Origin: Emticicia sp. BO119 | GTDB taxonomy: Bacteria; Bacteroidota; Bacteroidia; Cytophagales; Spirosomataceae | Length of the DNA: 64,000 nucleotides | Assembly (NCBI RefSeq): GCF_013912375.1 | Contig: NZ_JACETV010000002.1 | Location: 806,001 to 870,000 of the forward strand | Direction: 5' to 3' | Shown: piece after piece, positions 43,305 through 52,039 of the stretch | How positions within the stretch are numbered: the first letter of the stretch is position 1 | Layout of the letters: the number at the start of each line of letters is the position of its first letter | Notes under the pieces: generated by a model | What the model saw: only the letters and a program-made list of their open reading frames with translations | Told to the model about the DNA's origin: nothing | Database searches by the model: none | Position numbers and translations under genes: made by a program

Positions 43305-44459
43305 CTATTTAAGACTATTCATGAACCCATTTTCCAACGCCTGAACGTTAGTGTTCAATAATGATTCATTGACTAATAAATTAAAAGCATTAGTTTCGTT
43401 GGGGCGGGCAATGATTCCATTTTTCTTTAGGTTTTCGGCAAATGTTTTTGGTACAATCCCCTTTACTGTCATTTTGAAAATATTAGTTCCGTTTGAGACG
43501 CGTTGTATTTCAAAGCGATCATGACCATCTAATTTTTTTATCAATTCTTCACCTATATTGACAGCTTTGCTATATCTATCCGAAAAACCATCTAAATAAT
43601 GCATAGCTACAGCCGCAAACGCCCATACCTGATGCAGGCCTCCACCGAACATCCGGCGGACATGGTACATGGGTTCAATCAGTGCTTTTGGCCCTGCTAA
43701 TACGGCACCGGAAGCTGCATTGAAATATTTGTAAAGAGAAATATAAACCGTATCGAATAAGGAAGCATAAGTAGCAGGGCTGATACCTGTATAGGCTGAG
43801 GCAAGGAAAAGCCTTGCGCCATCTAAATGCATTTTAATATCATTGGTTTTGGCTAAGGCAGAAATCTGTTTCATTTGTTCATAATCAAATAGCTCTCCGG
43901 TTTTCCTACGCACTGGAGACTCGATAGAAATAACCCCCACTTTAGAAGCTACTCTACCTCCGGCAGTGCGTTTCAGTACTTCATTCACTTCATCAACCGT
44001 AAAGGTAGCCTTATCAAACCCCAGAGGAATCAGATTAAGATTGCTTAATGTCTGCACACAATCCCCAGTATCATTATACACATGGCTTTCATGTTGCAGA
44101 ATCACTCTATTGTTATTCCCTGCCAGAGTTCTGATTGCTAAATGATTGGCTAAAGTTCCTGTGGGCATAAACACTGCTGCTTCTTTTCCGAGAATTTGAG
44201 CCATCTTGTTCTCTAATTCTTCTACACAACCTTTTAGTGAATAATTATCTTCTGCAAAATTACCTTTTTTAGAGATTTCGCTTAATAACTGACTATATGC
44301 CGCTGGAGAAAGGTTTAATCCATCTGAGACAAAATTAACTATGTTTTCTGATGAACCCCTGACAGCATCTGTGGCTCCAAAAGCCTGAGCAGATAAAGAG
44401 GGAGCAAATGAAAGCGCAGAAGACATCTTCAGAAATTTCCTGCGTTGGAAGTGGTTCAT
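43305..44459 (-). CDS. Threonine-aldolase-like PLP enzyme with twin-arginine signal
   Basis: 384 residues. The N-terminus 'FQRRKFLKMSSALSFAPSLSAQAFGA' (4-29) is a classical Tat signal, so a folded PLP enzyme is probably exported. The beta-eliminating lyase / threonine aldolase fold follows: 'FMPTGTLANHLAIRTL' (97-112), 'HESHVYND' (123-130), D213 in 'HLDGARL' and the PLP lysine K244 in 'SLYKYFNAASGAVLAG'. Canonical threonine aldolases are cytosolic and cleave threonine to glycine and acetaldehyde. Exported Tat forms occur in Bacteroidota, and their substrate is not established. A strong terminator follows. Confidence 0.82.
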   Translation of the reverse strand: MNHFQRRKFLKMSSALSFAPSLSAQAFGATDAVRGSSENIVNFVSDGLNLSPAAYSQLLSEISKKGNFAEDNYSLKGCVEELENKMAQILGKEAAVFMPTGTLANHLAIRTLAGNNNRVILQHESHVYNDTGDCVQTLSNLNLIPLGFDKATFTVDEVNEVLKRTAGGRVASKVGVISIESPVRRKTGELFDYEQMKQISALAKTNDIKMHLDGARLFLASAYTGISPATYASLFDTVYISLYKYFNAASGAVLAGPKALIEPMYHVRRMFGGGLHQVWAFAAVAMHYLDGFSDRYSKAVNIGEELIKKLDGHDRFEIQRVSNGTNIFKMTVKGIVPKTFAENLKKNGIIARPNETNAFNLLVNESLLNTNVQALENGFMNSLK

Positions 44460-44807
44460 GGGTTTGTGTCTGTTAATGAGAGAATGACTAAAATTAATGA
44501 GAAATTTTAAGTATTGGAAGCAGCTTAAGGTAATTATTCTGAAAATCAGATAGTCATAATTAATGTGTTAGCGTATTTAATGGAAATCTGATGTTTGAAG
44601 TAATTTGACGGGTAAACCTATCGTTTAATATTAACCCTTTGGCCTTATGCATAATCTACAATTTTTTCTATACATTTGTCATGAACTCGTCTATACAAGT
44701 ACTTGACTATGAATTATTAAAATTTTTTAATAATGTTTGAAAATGTTTTATTTTTTCTAAAAAAAGTACTAATTTTGTTTTCTGGTAACCTCTATTTAAC
44801 ACCCTGA
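44460..44807. other. 348-base gene-free region
   Basis: AT-rich divergent intergenic region between the threonine-aldolase-like gene and the DUF1553 gene. A TAATTTTG -7 box lies at 44770-44777 on the plus strand, 30 bases before the DUF1553 start. No TTG is found 17-23 bases upstream of it. I see no RNA gene, repeat or operator in the rest. Confidence 0.4.
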
Positions 44808-47153
44808 ATGAAAACCTTAACCGTAAAACTCAAATACTTTTTTCTCGTTTGCCTTATTACGGTAGGCATCGCTTCTGTTGTCTGGAACTGCACGAATGCT
44901 TCAGCCGAAACATCGGCTATACCTGATGAAGTAGACTTTAACTTTCATATCCGCCCGATTTTATCTGACCGTTGTTTTAAATGTCACGGGCCAGATGCCA
45001 ATAAAAGAGAGGCTGATCTACGATTAGATACCCCGGAAGGAGCCTTCGCTGCATTGAAAGATAATCCGAAAGCCCATGCTCTTGTGGCAGGTAACCCCGC
45101 AATGTCAGCCGTGTTTCTGAGAATTACCTCAAAAGATTCTACGCAGATTATGCCTCCGGTAGACTCGAACCTGAAACTGAGCCAACACGAAATAGATTTG
45201 ATTGAGAAATGGATTAAGCAGGGAGCAAAATATAAGCCTCACTGGGCATTTATTGAGCCGAAAAAGACGAATGTTCCGAAGGCCGACGAAGACTGGGTAG
45301 TGAACGAAATTGACAATTTTGTGTATGACAAAATGCGTGAAAAAGGACTTAAACCTAACGAAGAAGCGGATAAGGAACAATTATTGAAACGGGTAAGCCT
45401 TGATTTAACCGGATTGCCTCCAACATTAGAAATGCAGGAGAAATTTCTGAAAGATACCTCACCTGATGCTTATGAAAAAGTTGTAGATGAACTCTTAAGA
45501 AATAAGCATTACGGAGAAAAAATGGCTACCTATTGGTTAGATGTAGCCCGCTATGCCGATTCTCATGGGTATCAGGACGATGGTTTGCGAACCATGTGGC
45601 CCTGGAGAGATTGGGTGATTCATGCCTATAATGATAATTATCCTTACAGTAAATTTTTAAGCTGGCAACTGGCCGGAGACTTATTGCCTAATCCTGATGG
45701 AAGTAATAAACCCACGAAAGAAATGCTGTTGGCGACAGGATTTAACCGTAACCATAAGATTACACAGGAAGGTGGGGTAATTGACGAAGAGTATCGGGTT
45801 GAATATGTTACCGACCGCACCAATACTTTTGGTAAATCTTTCTTGTCATTAACGTTTGAGTGTGCCAAGTGTCATGACCATAAGTATGACCCGATTTCTC
45901 AGAAAGATTATTACAGCACTTTTGCCTTCTTTAATCAGGTGCCTGAAAAGGGTTTGTTCGGAACTATTGATGCCTCTTATGCCGACCCGCCGAATATGGC
46001 GATTACAGATGCTGATGTGAAATCATTACTGAAGTTTATCAATAAGAAAGACACGGCTAAAGTAATGGTAATGGTGATGAAGGATACCACAAAATTACGC
46101 ACCACTTATGTACTGAACAGAGGTAATTATGATGCGCACGGAGACTCGGTAACTTTTGGTGTACCTAAAAGCATTTTATCATATGATACCACCAGGTATG
46201 GTAAAGGCCGTTTGGGGCTGGTTAAATGGCTTTTAGATGATAAAAATCCGCTGACAGCCAGAGTATATGTAAACAGACTGTGGGCACAGTTTTTTGGCAG
46301 AGGCATTGTGAAAACTCTTGGGGATTTTGGTATGCAGGGAGAGCTACCCTCGCACCCTCGATTGCTTGACTGGCTGGCTGTTGATTTCAGAGAAAAAGGA
46401 TGGAATGTGAAGCGGCTGGTTAAACAGATGGTGATGTCGGCCACTTATAGGCAATCATCGGTTATCACTGAAAAGCATCTCAAGACCGATCCTGAAAATA
46501 TTTTGCTGGCACGTGCTTCACGGATTCGCCTACCCGCAGAAAACGTGCGAGATTATGTATTAGCGAGCAGTGGTATTCTGAACGATGAAATAGGTGGGCC
46601 AAGTATTAAACCCTATCAGCCTAAGGGATTGTGGGAGGTGGCAACTTCGGGCAGAGGGAGTTTATCAAGATATGTACAAGACCATGAGTCTGAACTTTAT
46701 CGCCGTGGGATGTATGTATTTATCAAACGTACCGTTCCGCCACCAACTATGCTTATTTTTGATGCCAGTAACCGTGACCAATGCGAAGTTCAAAGAGTAC
46801 GGACGAACACACCTTTGCAGGCATTAGTGATGATGAATGATCCACAAATGATTGAGGGCTCCAGAGTTCTGGCAGAAAATCTGACCCTTGAAAAAGGCTC
46901 AATAGATGAAAAGTTAGAGAAGGCATTCAGAATGGTGCTTTGCCGGATGCCTAAAGAAAAAGAAATGGCTGTGATTAAGCAGTATTTTGATAACGAAGCA
47001 GGCTTGCTGAAAAAAGACCCTAAAAGAGCTGAAAGGCTTTTGAATATAGGCGAATACCAGCATGAGACGGTTAAAGACAAAGCGTCGGCGGCAGCCTTAA
47101 TGCAGACAATACAGATGTTATACAACATGGAAGAGGCTATTATGAGAGTTTAG
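44808..47153 (+). CDS. DUF1549/DUF1553 protein with cytochrome-c-type heme motif
   Basis: 781 residues with an N-terminal signal (about 1-28). The first domain is the planctomycete-type cytochrome c (PSCyt1): C56-F-K-C59-H60 in 'RCFKCHGPDANKREADLRLDTPEGA'. DUF1549 follows (about 160-370), with a second heme-type motif C352-A-K-C355-H356 in 'FECAKCHDHKYDPI'. DUF1553 (about 455-770) has 'PLTARVYVNRLWAQFFGRGIV' and 'VQRVRTNTPLQALVMMNDP'. It is a periplasmic, probably heme-carrying protein always found beside a DUF1501 gene. The pair is linked to carbohydrate or sulfated polymer degradation in Planctomycetes and Bacteroidota, but no reaction has been proven that I know of. Confidence 0.87.
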   Translation: MKTLTVKLKYFFLVCLITVGIASVVWNCTNASAETSAIPDEVDFNFHIRPILSDRCFKCHGPDANKREADLRLDTPEGAFAALKDNPKAHALVAGNPAMSAVFLRITSKDSTQIMPPVDSNLKLSQHEIDLIEKWIKQGAKYKPHWAFIEPKKTNVPKADEDWVVNEIDNFVYDKMREKGLKPNEEADKEQLLKRVSLDLTGLPPTLEMQEKFLKDTSPDAYEKVVDELLRNKHYGEKMATYWLDVARYADSHGYQDDGLRTMWPWRDWVIHAYNDNYPYSKFLSWQLAGDLLPNPDGSNKPTKEMLLATGFNRNHKITQEGGVIDEEYRVEYVTDRTNTFGKSFLSLTFECAKCHDHKYDPISQKDYYSTFAFFNQVPEKGLFGTIDASYADPPNMAITDADVKSLLKFINKKDTAKVMVMVMKDTTKLRTTYVLNRGNYDAHGDSVTFGVPKSILSYDTTRYGKGRLGLVKWLLDDKNPLTARVYVNRLWAQFFGRGIVKTLGDFGMQGELPSHPRLLDWLAVDFREKGWNVKRLVKQMVMSATYRQSSVITEKHLKTDPENILLARASRIRLPAENVRDYVLASSGILNDEIGGPSIKPYQPKGLWEVATSGRGSLSRYVQDHESELYRRGMYVFIKRTVPPPTMLIFDASNRDQCEVQRVRTNTPLQALVMMNDPQMIEGSRVLAENLTLEKGSIDEKLEKAFRMVLCRMPKEKEMAVIKQYFDNEAGLLKKDPKRAERLLNIGEYQHETVKDKASAAALMQTIQMLYNMEEAIMRV

Positions 47154-47189
47154 CTCTCTGTCGCTTTTCCTTTATCATAAATTTTTCCG

Positions 47190-48644
47190 ATGGAAAACGA
47201 GTTTTTCAAAAACAGGCTAAATATCACTCGCAGACATTTCCTGAGCAAGTCGGCGGTAGGTTTGGGCAGTATGGCATTAGGTTCGTTATTGATGCCGAAT
47301 TTATTTTCGGGCGAAGAAGAAAATCTTGCCCAGTTGCCTTTGGGGCTGCCACATTTTGCACCTAAAGCCAAGCGTATTATTTATCTGTTTCAGAATGGTG
47401 CGCCCTCGCAATTAGAGACTTTCGACTATAAACCATTATTGAATAAAATGGCAGGAGAAGACTTGCCGGAATCTATCAGAGGAGGACAAAGACTGACGGG
47501 TATGACTGCCAATCAAACCAAGTTTCCTTTGATAGGCTCTTATTTTGGTTTTAAGCAATACGGGCAATCGGGGGCATGGGTGAGTGATATGCTGCCCAAT
47601 ATGGCCAAGATTGTTGATGAGCTCTGTATCATTAAAACCATGAATACAGAGGCTATCAACCATGACCCTGCACTGACTTTTATACAAACCGGAGCACAGG
47701 TAGGTAACCGACCAAGCATGGGAGCCTGGATGAGCTATGGTTTAGGTAGTGAGAATAAAAATCTGCCTGCTTTTTGCGTACTGCTTTCTCGTGGTCGGGG
47801 GAATGGGCAAGGTGTTTATTCTAAATTGTGGACAAACGGTTTTTTAGATTCAACCCATCAGGGTGTAGTTTTCAGCAGTGGCGAAGACCCGATTTTGTAT
47901 CTGAAAGATATTGATGGTATCGACAAAGATTCCCGCCGCAGAATGTTGGATAAATTGTCAGAACTCAATCATTTAGGTTTTGAAGCAAGTGGTGACCCGG
48001 AAGTACAAGCCAAAGTACAGCAGTATGAAATGGCCTACCGGATGCAAACGGCTGTACCTGAATTGACAGACCTTTCAAAAGAACCTGACCATATTGTGAA
48101 GATGTATGGCCCAGAGTGTCTGGTACCGGGTACTTATGCGGCCAATGTATTATTAGCAAGGAAACTCTCTGAATCGGGTGTGCGTTTTGTGCAGTTATAC
48201 CATCAGGGGTGGGATCAACACGGTAATTTACCTAATGAAATGCCATTGCAGGCCGAAGATGTAGACCGCTCATCTGCGGCATTGATTATGGATTTGAAAC
48301 AAAGAGGTTTATTAGATGAAACCTTGGTAATATGGGGTGGCGAATTTGGTAGAACCAACTATTGCCAGGGGACTTTTACAAAAGATAATTATGGTAGAGA
48401 CCATCACCCAAGAGCTTATACTATCTGGATGGCAGGTGGCGGAGTAAAACCGGGTATTGTGTATGGCGAAACGGATGAATTCGGCTATAATGTGATTAAA
48501 GACCCTGTACATATCAATGATTTCCATGCGACGGTTATGCATCTGATGGGCTTGAATCATGAACAACTGACTTATAAACACTTAGGCAGAAGATACAGAC
48601 TGACTGACGTAGCAGGTAAATTAGTACCAGGCATCATAGCCTGA
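47190..48644 (+). CDS. DUF1501 protein with twin-arginine signal
   Basis: 484 residues, 36 bases after the DUF1553 gene. The Tat signal 'NITRRHFLSKSAVGLGSMALGSLLMP' is at about 9-34. DUF1501 belongs to the alkaline-phosphatase-like (sulfatase) superfamily fold: 'RIIYLFQNGAPSQLETFDYKPLL' (about 64-86), 'DETLVIWGGEFGRTNY' (about 372-387) and 'GRDHHPRAYTIWMAGGGVKPG' (about 396-416) hold candidate metal ligands (D, H, H). It is exported folded and partners the cytochrome-type DUF1553 protein. The substrate is unknown. Confidence 0.87.
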   Translation: MENEFFKNRLNITRRHFLSKSAVGLGSMALGSLLMPNLFSGEEENLAQLPLGLPHFAPKAKRIIYLFQNGAPSQLETFDYKPLLNKMAGEDLPESIRGGQRLTGMTANQTKFPLIGSYFGFKQYGQSGAWVSDMLPNMAKIVDELCIIKTMNTEAINHDPALTFIQTGAQVGNRPSMGAWMSYGLGSENKNLPAFCVLLSRGRGNGQGVYSKLWTNGFLDSTHQGVVFSSGEDPILYLKDIDGIDKDSRRRMLDKLSELNHLGFEASGDPEVQAKVQQYEMAYRMQTAVPELTDLSKEPDHIVKMYGPECLVPGTYAANVLLARKLSESGVRFVQLYHQGWDQHGNLPNEMPLQAEDVDRSSAALIMDLKQRGLLDETLVIWGGEFGRTNYCQGTFTKDNYGRDHHPRAYTIWMAGGGVKPGIVYGETDEFGYNVIKDPVHINDFHATVMHLMGLNHEQLTYKHLGRRYRLTDVAGKLVPGIIA

Positions 48645-48690
48645 CCTTGCTTCTTAGTCTCTAACCACCTATTGCACCCTAAACACATCA

Positions 48691-50838
48691 ATGAATCGTT
48701 TTTTTAAAGTTTGCTCGTATCTTCTACTGGTAGGTAATATTTTGTTATTATTCTTATTCTTGTTTGAAGAGAAGGTAAGGATTCCTGTCTGGATTAGTCC
48801 GTTTGGCAGGTTACACCCTGCGCTTTTACACCTTCCGATAGGTTTCTCGGTTATTCTGGTCATATTCTTATTCTTCAAAAAGGAATTTGAGCCTAAAAGT
48901 TATACATTCTTTGTAAAACTGATTTTAATTATTACAGCCGTCACTTCATGTATTACTGCGCTGATGGGCTTCTTCTTATCTAAAGAAGGTGGATACGATG
49001 CAAAACTTTTACAATGGCATAAATGGACGGGCGTAGGCGTAAGCTTATTTACCTATGCACTAACGTGGTTTTATGAAGAACTATCGCAGAAAACAAGAGC
49101 GATGCAATTACTCTCTGCGGGAGGTTTAATACTTTTCATTCTCGCCGGACATTTTGGAGCGGCTATCACACACGGAGAAAACTATGTATTTGAAGCCTTT
49201 GAAACGAAAGAAAAAGTACCAATATTTTCGCAGGATAGTAGTATGTATCGGGCAGCAATTCTGCCGATTTTAGAAAAAAAGTGTATGAGTTGCCATAATG
49301 ACCAGAAAGTGAAGGGAGAGCTCAATATGAGTAGTATTGCTAAGATACTGAAAGGTGGTAAACACGGGGTTCTGTGGAAAGCAGGTGATACATTAAATAG
49401 TATTTTGTTAAAAAGGGTGTATCTGCCAATAGAACAAAAAGAACATATGCCTCCCAAAGGCAAGGAACAATTGACTTTTGATGAGATAGCACTCTTAACT
49501 GCCTGGATTAAAGAAGGGGCTGATATGAAGAAGGCTGTAAAAAATTATGTGCCTTTGTCAAAAGCCAGATCTTTAGCTTTTAAAATATCTGGCGGTAGCC
49601 GATCTGAAAAGGTTTACAGTTTTTCAGAAATCTCTGAAAATACTCTGGCAGAAGTTAATACGCCTTTTTGTGTTGTGACTCCTTTGGCAACAGGTTCACC
49701 AGCATTGGAAGCAGAGTTTTTTGTGAGCAGGAAATTTGACCGTAAATCTTTAGAGAATCTTTTAAAAGTACAGGAACAATTGGTTGAGTTAAGTCTGGCA
49801 AAAATGCCTGTAACAGACGCCGATATTAACCTGATTGCCAAATTCCCGAACCTTGAAAAACTGAATCTGAATCAGACCGATATTACAGGGGCTACTTTAG
49901 ACCAACTGACTCAATGCAGGCACTTGAGTTCAGTTGCTTTGTCGGGTACAAAAATAAATAAAGCGCAATTGCAGAAACTGATGGCTCTACCCGCTTTAAC
50001 AGAAGTTTTTGTGTGGAACACTTCACTTGATTCAGTAGCTATACAAGAACTTACTAAAAAATACCCTAAAGTAGCAATTGATGCAGGGTACAAAGCAAAC
50101 CCCAATGAAATCCTGAAACTTAATCCTCCTATTTTAGTGAATGAAGATTTTATTCTGAAAAAGAATATGCCTGTTGAATTGAAACATACACTCAAAAATG
50201 TACAGATTCATTATACTTTAGATGGTACCGACCCTGATTCTACCACACAAACTATTTATAATAAACCACTGGCTATAGATAATTATACAAGAATTAAGGC
50301 AATGGCTACCAAAGATGGCTGGCGGGCCAGTGGCAAGGTAGATTATACTTTCTTTAAATCAAGTTTCAGCGCTGATACTGCGATACTGCTCTCTGAACCT
50401 AATGAACGATACAAAGGCAAAGGAGCAAAAAACCTGATAGACTTAAAGAAAGGCCCTAACGATAATCATGGCGATGCGGCATGGTTGGGGTATCAGAATA
50501 AGGATTTTGTGAGTTTAATTGAATTTAAAAAACCAGTACCACTTACATCTGTTACAGTTGCTTATCTGCAAAGGATAGGTTCGCATATCATGCCGCCTGC
50601 TTCGGTAGAGGTATGGGGGGGTGATAATGAAGCTGATCTGAAGAAATTACAGAGGGTGATTCCGGCGCAGCCTGCAAAAATGGAAGATAAGGCTAATTTA
50701 GGTATTAACGTGCCGATTCAGGCGGGGTTATATAAGGTGTTAAAGATAGTAGTAAAACCTTTGCCTAAGCTCCCTAAATGGCATAATGACAAAGGCAAGC
50801 CTGGTTGGTTTTTTGTGGATGAGATATTGTTTAATTGA
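48691..50838 (+). CDS. DUF2231 / c-type cytochrome / LRR / chitobiase-C-like multidomain protein
   Basis: 715 residues, 46 bases after DUF1501. Four to five membrane helices (about 5-160) form a DUF2231-like domain with 'PFGRLHPALLHLPIGFSVILVI'. A planctomycete-type c-heme domain follows: C198-M-S-C201-H202 in 'KKCMSCHNDQKVKGELNMS', ending 'AWIKEGADMKKA' (about 285). Leucine-rich repeats occur at about 385-455. A chitobiase/HexA C-terminal-like segment ('IHYTLDGTDPDSTTQTIYNKPL...IKAMATKDGW', about 505-550) is followed by a galactose-binding-like domain at the end (about 570-715). It probably anchors electron transfer and substrate binding for the DUF1553/DUF1501 pair at the membrane. Confidence 0.8.
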   Translation: MNRFFKVCSYLLLVGNILLLFLFLFEEKVRIPVWISPFGRLHPALLHLPIGFSVILVIFLFFKKEFEPKSYTFFVKLILIITAVTSCITALMGFFLSKEGGYDAKLLQWHKWTGVGVSLFTYALTWFYEELSQKTRAMQLLSAGGLILFILAGHFGAAITHGENYVFEAFETKEKVPIFSQDSSMYRAAILPILEKKCMSCHNDQKVKGELNMSSIAKILKGGKHGVLWKAGDTLNSILLKRVYLPIEQKEHMPPKGKEQLTFDEIALLTAWIKEGADMKKAVKNYVPLSKARSLAFKISGGSRSEKVYSFSEISENTLAEVNTPFCVVTPLATGSPALEAEFFVSRKFDRKSLENLLKVQEQLVELSLAKMPVTDADINLIAKFPNLEKLNLNQTDITGATLDQLTQCRHLSSVALSGTKINKAQLQKLMALPALTEVFVWNTSLDSVAIQELTKKYPKVAIDAGYKANPNEILKLNPPILVNEDFILKKNMPVELKHTLKNVQIHYTLDGTDPDSTTQTIYNKPLAIDNYTRIKAMATKDGWRASGKVDYTFFKSSFSADTAILLSEPNERYKGKGAKNLIDLKKGPNDNHGDAAWLGYQNKDFVSLIEFKKPVPLTSVTVAYLQRIGSHIMPPASVEVWGGDNEADLKKLQRVIPAQPAKMEDKANLGINVPIQAGLYKVLKIVVKPLPKLPKWHNDKGKPGWFFVDEILFN

Positions 50839-51021
50839 GTGATTAAATTGTCTGAACTTTGATTTACCTGATTTTTGTGATTATAATGATTAGTATTTGA
50901 ATTGATTTTTATACTATATCAGCATTTAAATAAAATCCAATCATTGTTTTTTAGGGAAAAATCAAAATTCAGTTAAATCATTTCAATCAGGTAAATCAAA
51001 GTTCAGACAATTTAATCACTC
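50837..51021. repeat. 185-base element bounded by exact 37-bp inverted repeats
   Basis: Bases 50837-50873 (starting GAGTGATTAAATTGTCTGAA) are the exact reverse complement of 50985-51021. The 111-base interior is AT-rich, has GATT-containing units at roughly 11-base spacing, and pairs weakly. The left end overlaps the last two bases of the upstream stop codon and the right end stops 7 bases before the next start codon, so the element exactly fills the gap. No ORF lies inside it. Transcribed, it would form a very stable hairpin. Confidence 0.85.
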
Positions 51022-51028
51022 ATTTCCC

Positions 51029-52033
51029 ATGCAAATCTCCCGACGATCATTCTTACTAATCAGTCTTGGCTCATGGGCTTTTACGATGAAAAAGCCGCAG
51101 GTGATGACTATTAATGGCTGGATAAATGTTTCAGAAATGGGAAAGACCCTGATACATGAGCATTTTTTAGTTGATTTTATCGGAGCAGATAAAACTAATA
51201 CAAGCCGCTGGGATAAGGAGAAAGTAATTGCCAAAGTATTGCCTTATCTGTTGGAGGTAAAAGCCTTCGGGATAAAAACTGTTTTCGATTGTACGCCTGC
51301 TTTTCTGGGTAGAGATGTGGAACTGCTGAAATTATTGGCTAAAAGAAGTGGTTTACATATAATGACCAATACAGGCTACTACGGTGCCATGTACAATAAA
51401 TACCTTCCGCAATGGGCTCATACAGAAACAGCCGAACAATTAGCCGATAGATGGATTATAGAATTTAAAAATGGCATTGATGATACAAAGGTAAAACCCG
51501 GATTCATTAAAATAGGGGTTGATAGTGGCAAGACCCTGACCGATATTCACCGGAAATTAGTAAAAGCTGCCGGATTGACTCATTTAGCTACTGGGCTTAC
51601 TATCTGCTCTCATACAGGCCCTGCCCATATTGCATTTGAGGAAATAGAGATACTCAAAAATATGGGCGTAAGTTCATCTGCCTTTGTATGGGTACATGCC
51701 CAATCAGAAAATAATAAAGCTGAGTATACCAGAGCCGCACGGCTGGGTACATGGGTAAGTCTGGATGGCATAGGCTGGGGAGGTTTCCCTGCCTATGCCG
51801 ATTCTATTGATTTAATGAAGTCGAACGGGGTTTTAGGCCGCTTATTGATTTCTCATGATTCCGGATGGTATAAGCCTGATGAACCCGATAGTAATGATTT
51901 TAAAGGCTATACCAATATCTTCAAAGAATTAATGCCTTTGCTCAGACAAAAAGGCTTTACAGATGGTGATTTTGAGCAAATATTAGTTAAGAATCCGGCA
52001 GAGGCTTTTGCTATCAGAGTCAGAAAAACCTAA
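51029..52033 (+). CDS. Phosphotriesterase-family metallohydrolase with twin-arginine signal
   Basis: 334 residues. The N-terminal 'SRRSFLLISLGSWAF' is a short Tat-type signal. The TIM-barrel metal site of the PTE family is visible: H43-x-H45 in 'LIHEHFLVD', the bridging lysine K161 in 'GFIKIGVDSG', H195 in 'ICSHTG', H223 in 'WVHAQSENN' and D277 in 'ISHDSGW'. Relatives are aryldialkylphosphatases, lactonases and PHP-like proteins; lactonase activity is a fair guess only. It follows the inverted-repeat element and converges on the DUF2264 gene with 6 bases between stops. Confidence 0.85.
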   Translation: MQISRRSFLLISLGSWAFTMKKPQVMTINGWINVSEMGKTLIHEHFLVDFIGADKTNTSRWDKEKVIAKVLPYLLEVKAFGIKTVFDCTPAFLGRDVELLKLLAKRSGLHIMTNTGYYGAMYNKYLPQWAHTETAEQLADRWIIEFKNGIDDTKVKPGFIKIGVDSGKTLTDIHRKLVKAAGLTHLATGLTICSHTGPAHIAFEEIEILKNMGVSSSAFVWVHAQSENNKAEYTRAARLGTWVSLDGIGWGGFPAYADSIDLMKSNGVLGRLLISHDSGWYKPDEPDSNDFKGYTNIFKELMPLLRQKGFTDGDFEQILVKNPAEAFAIRVRKT

Positions 52034-52039
52034 CCCTTA

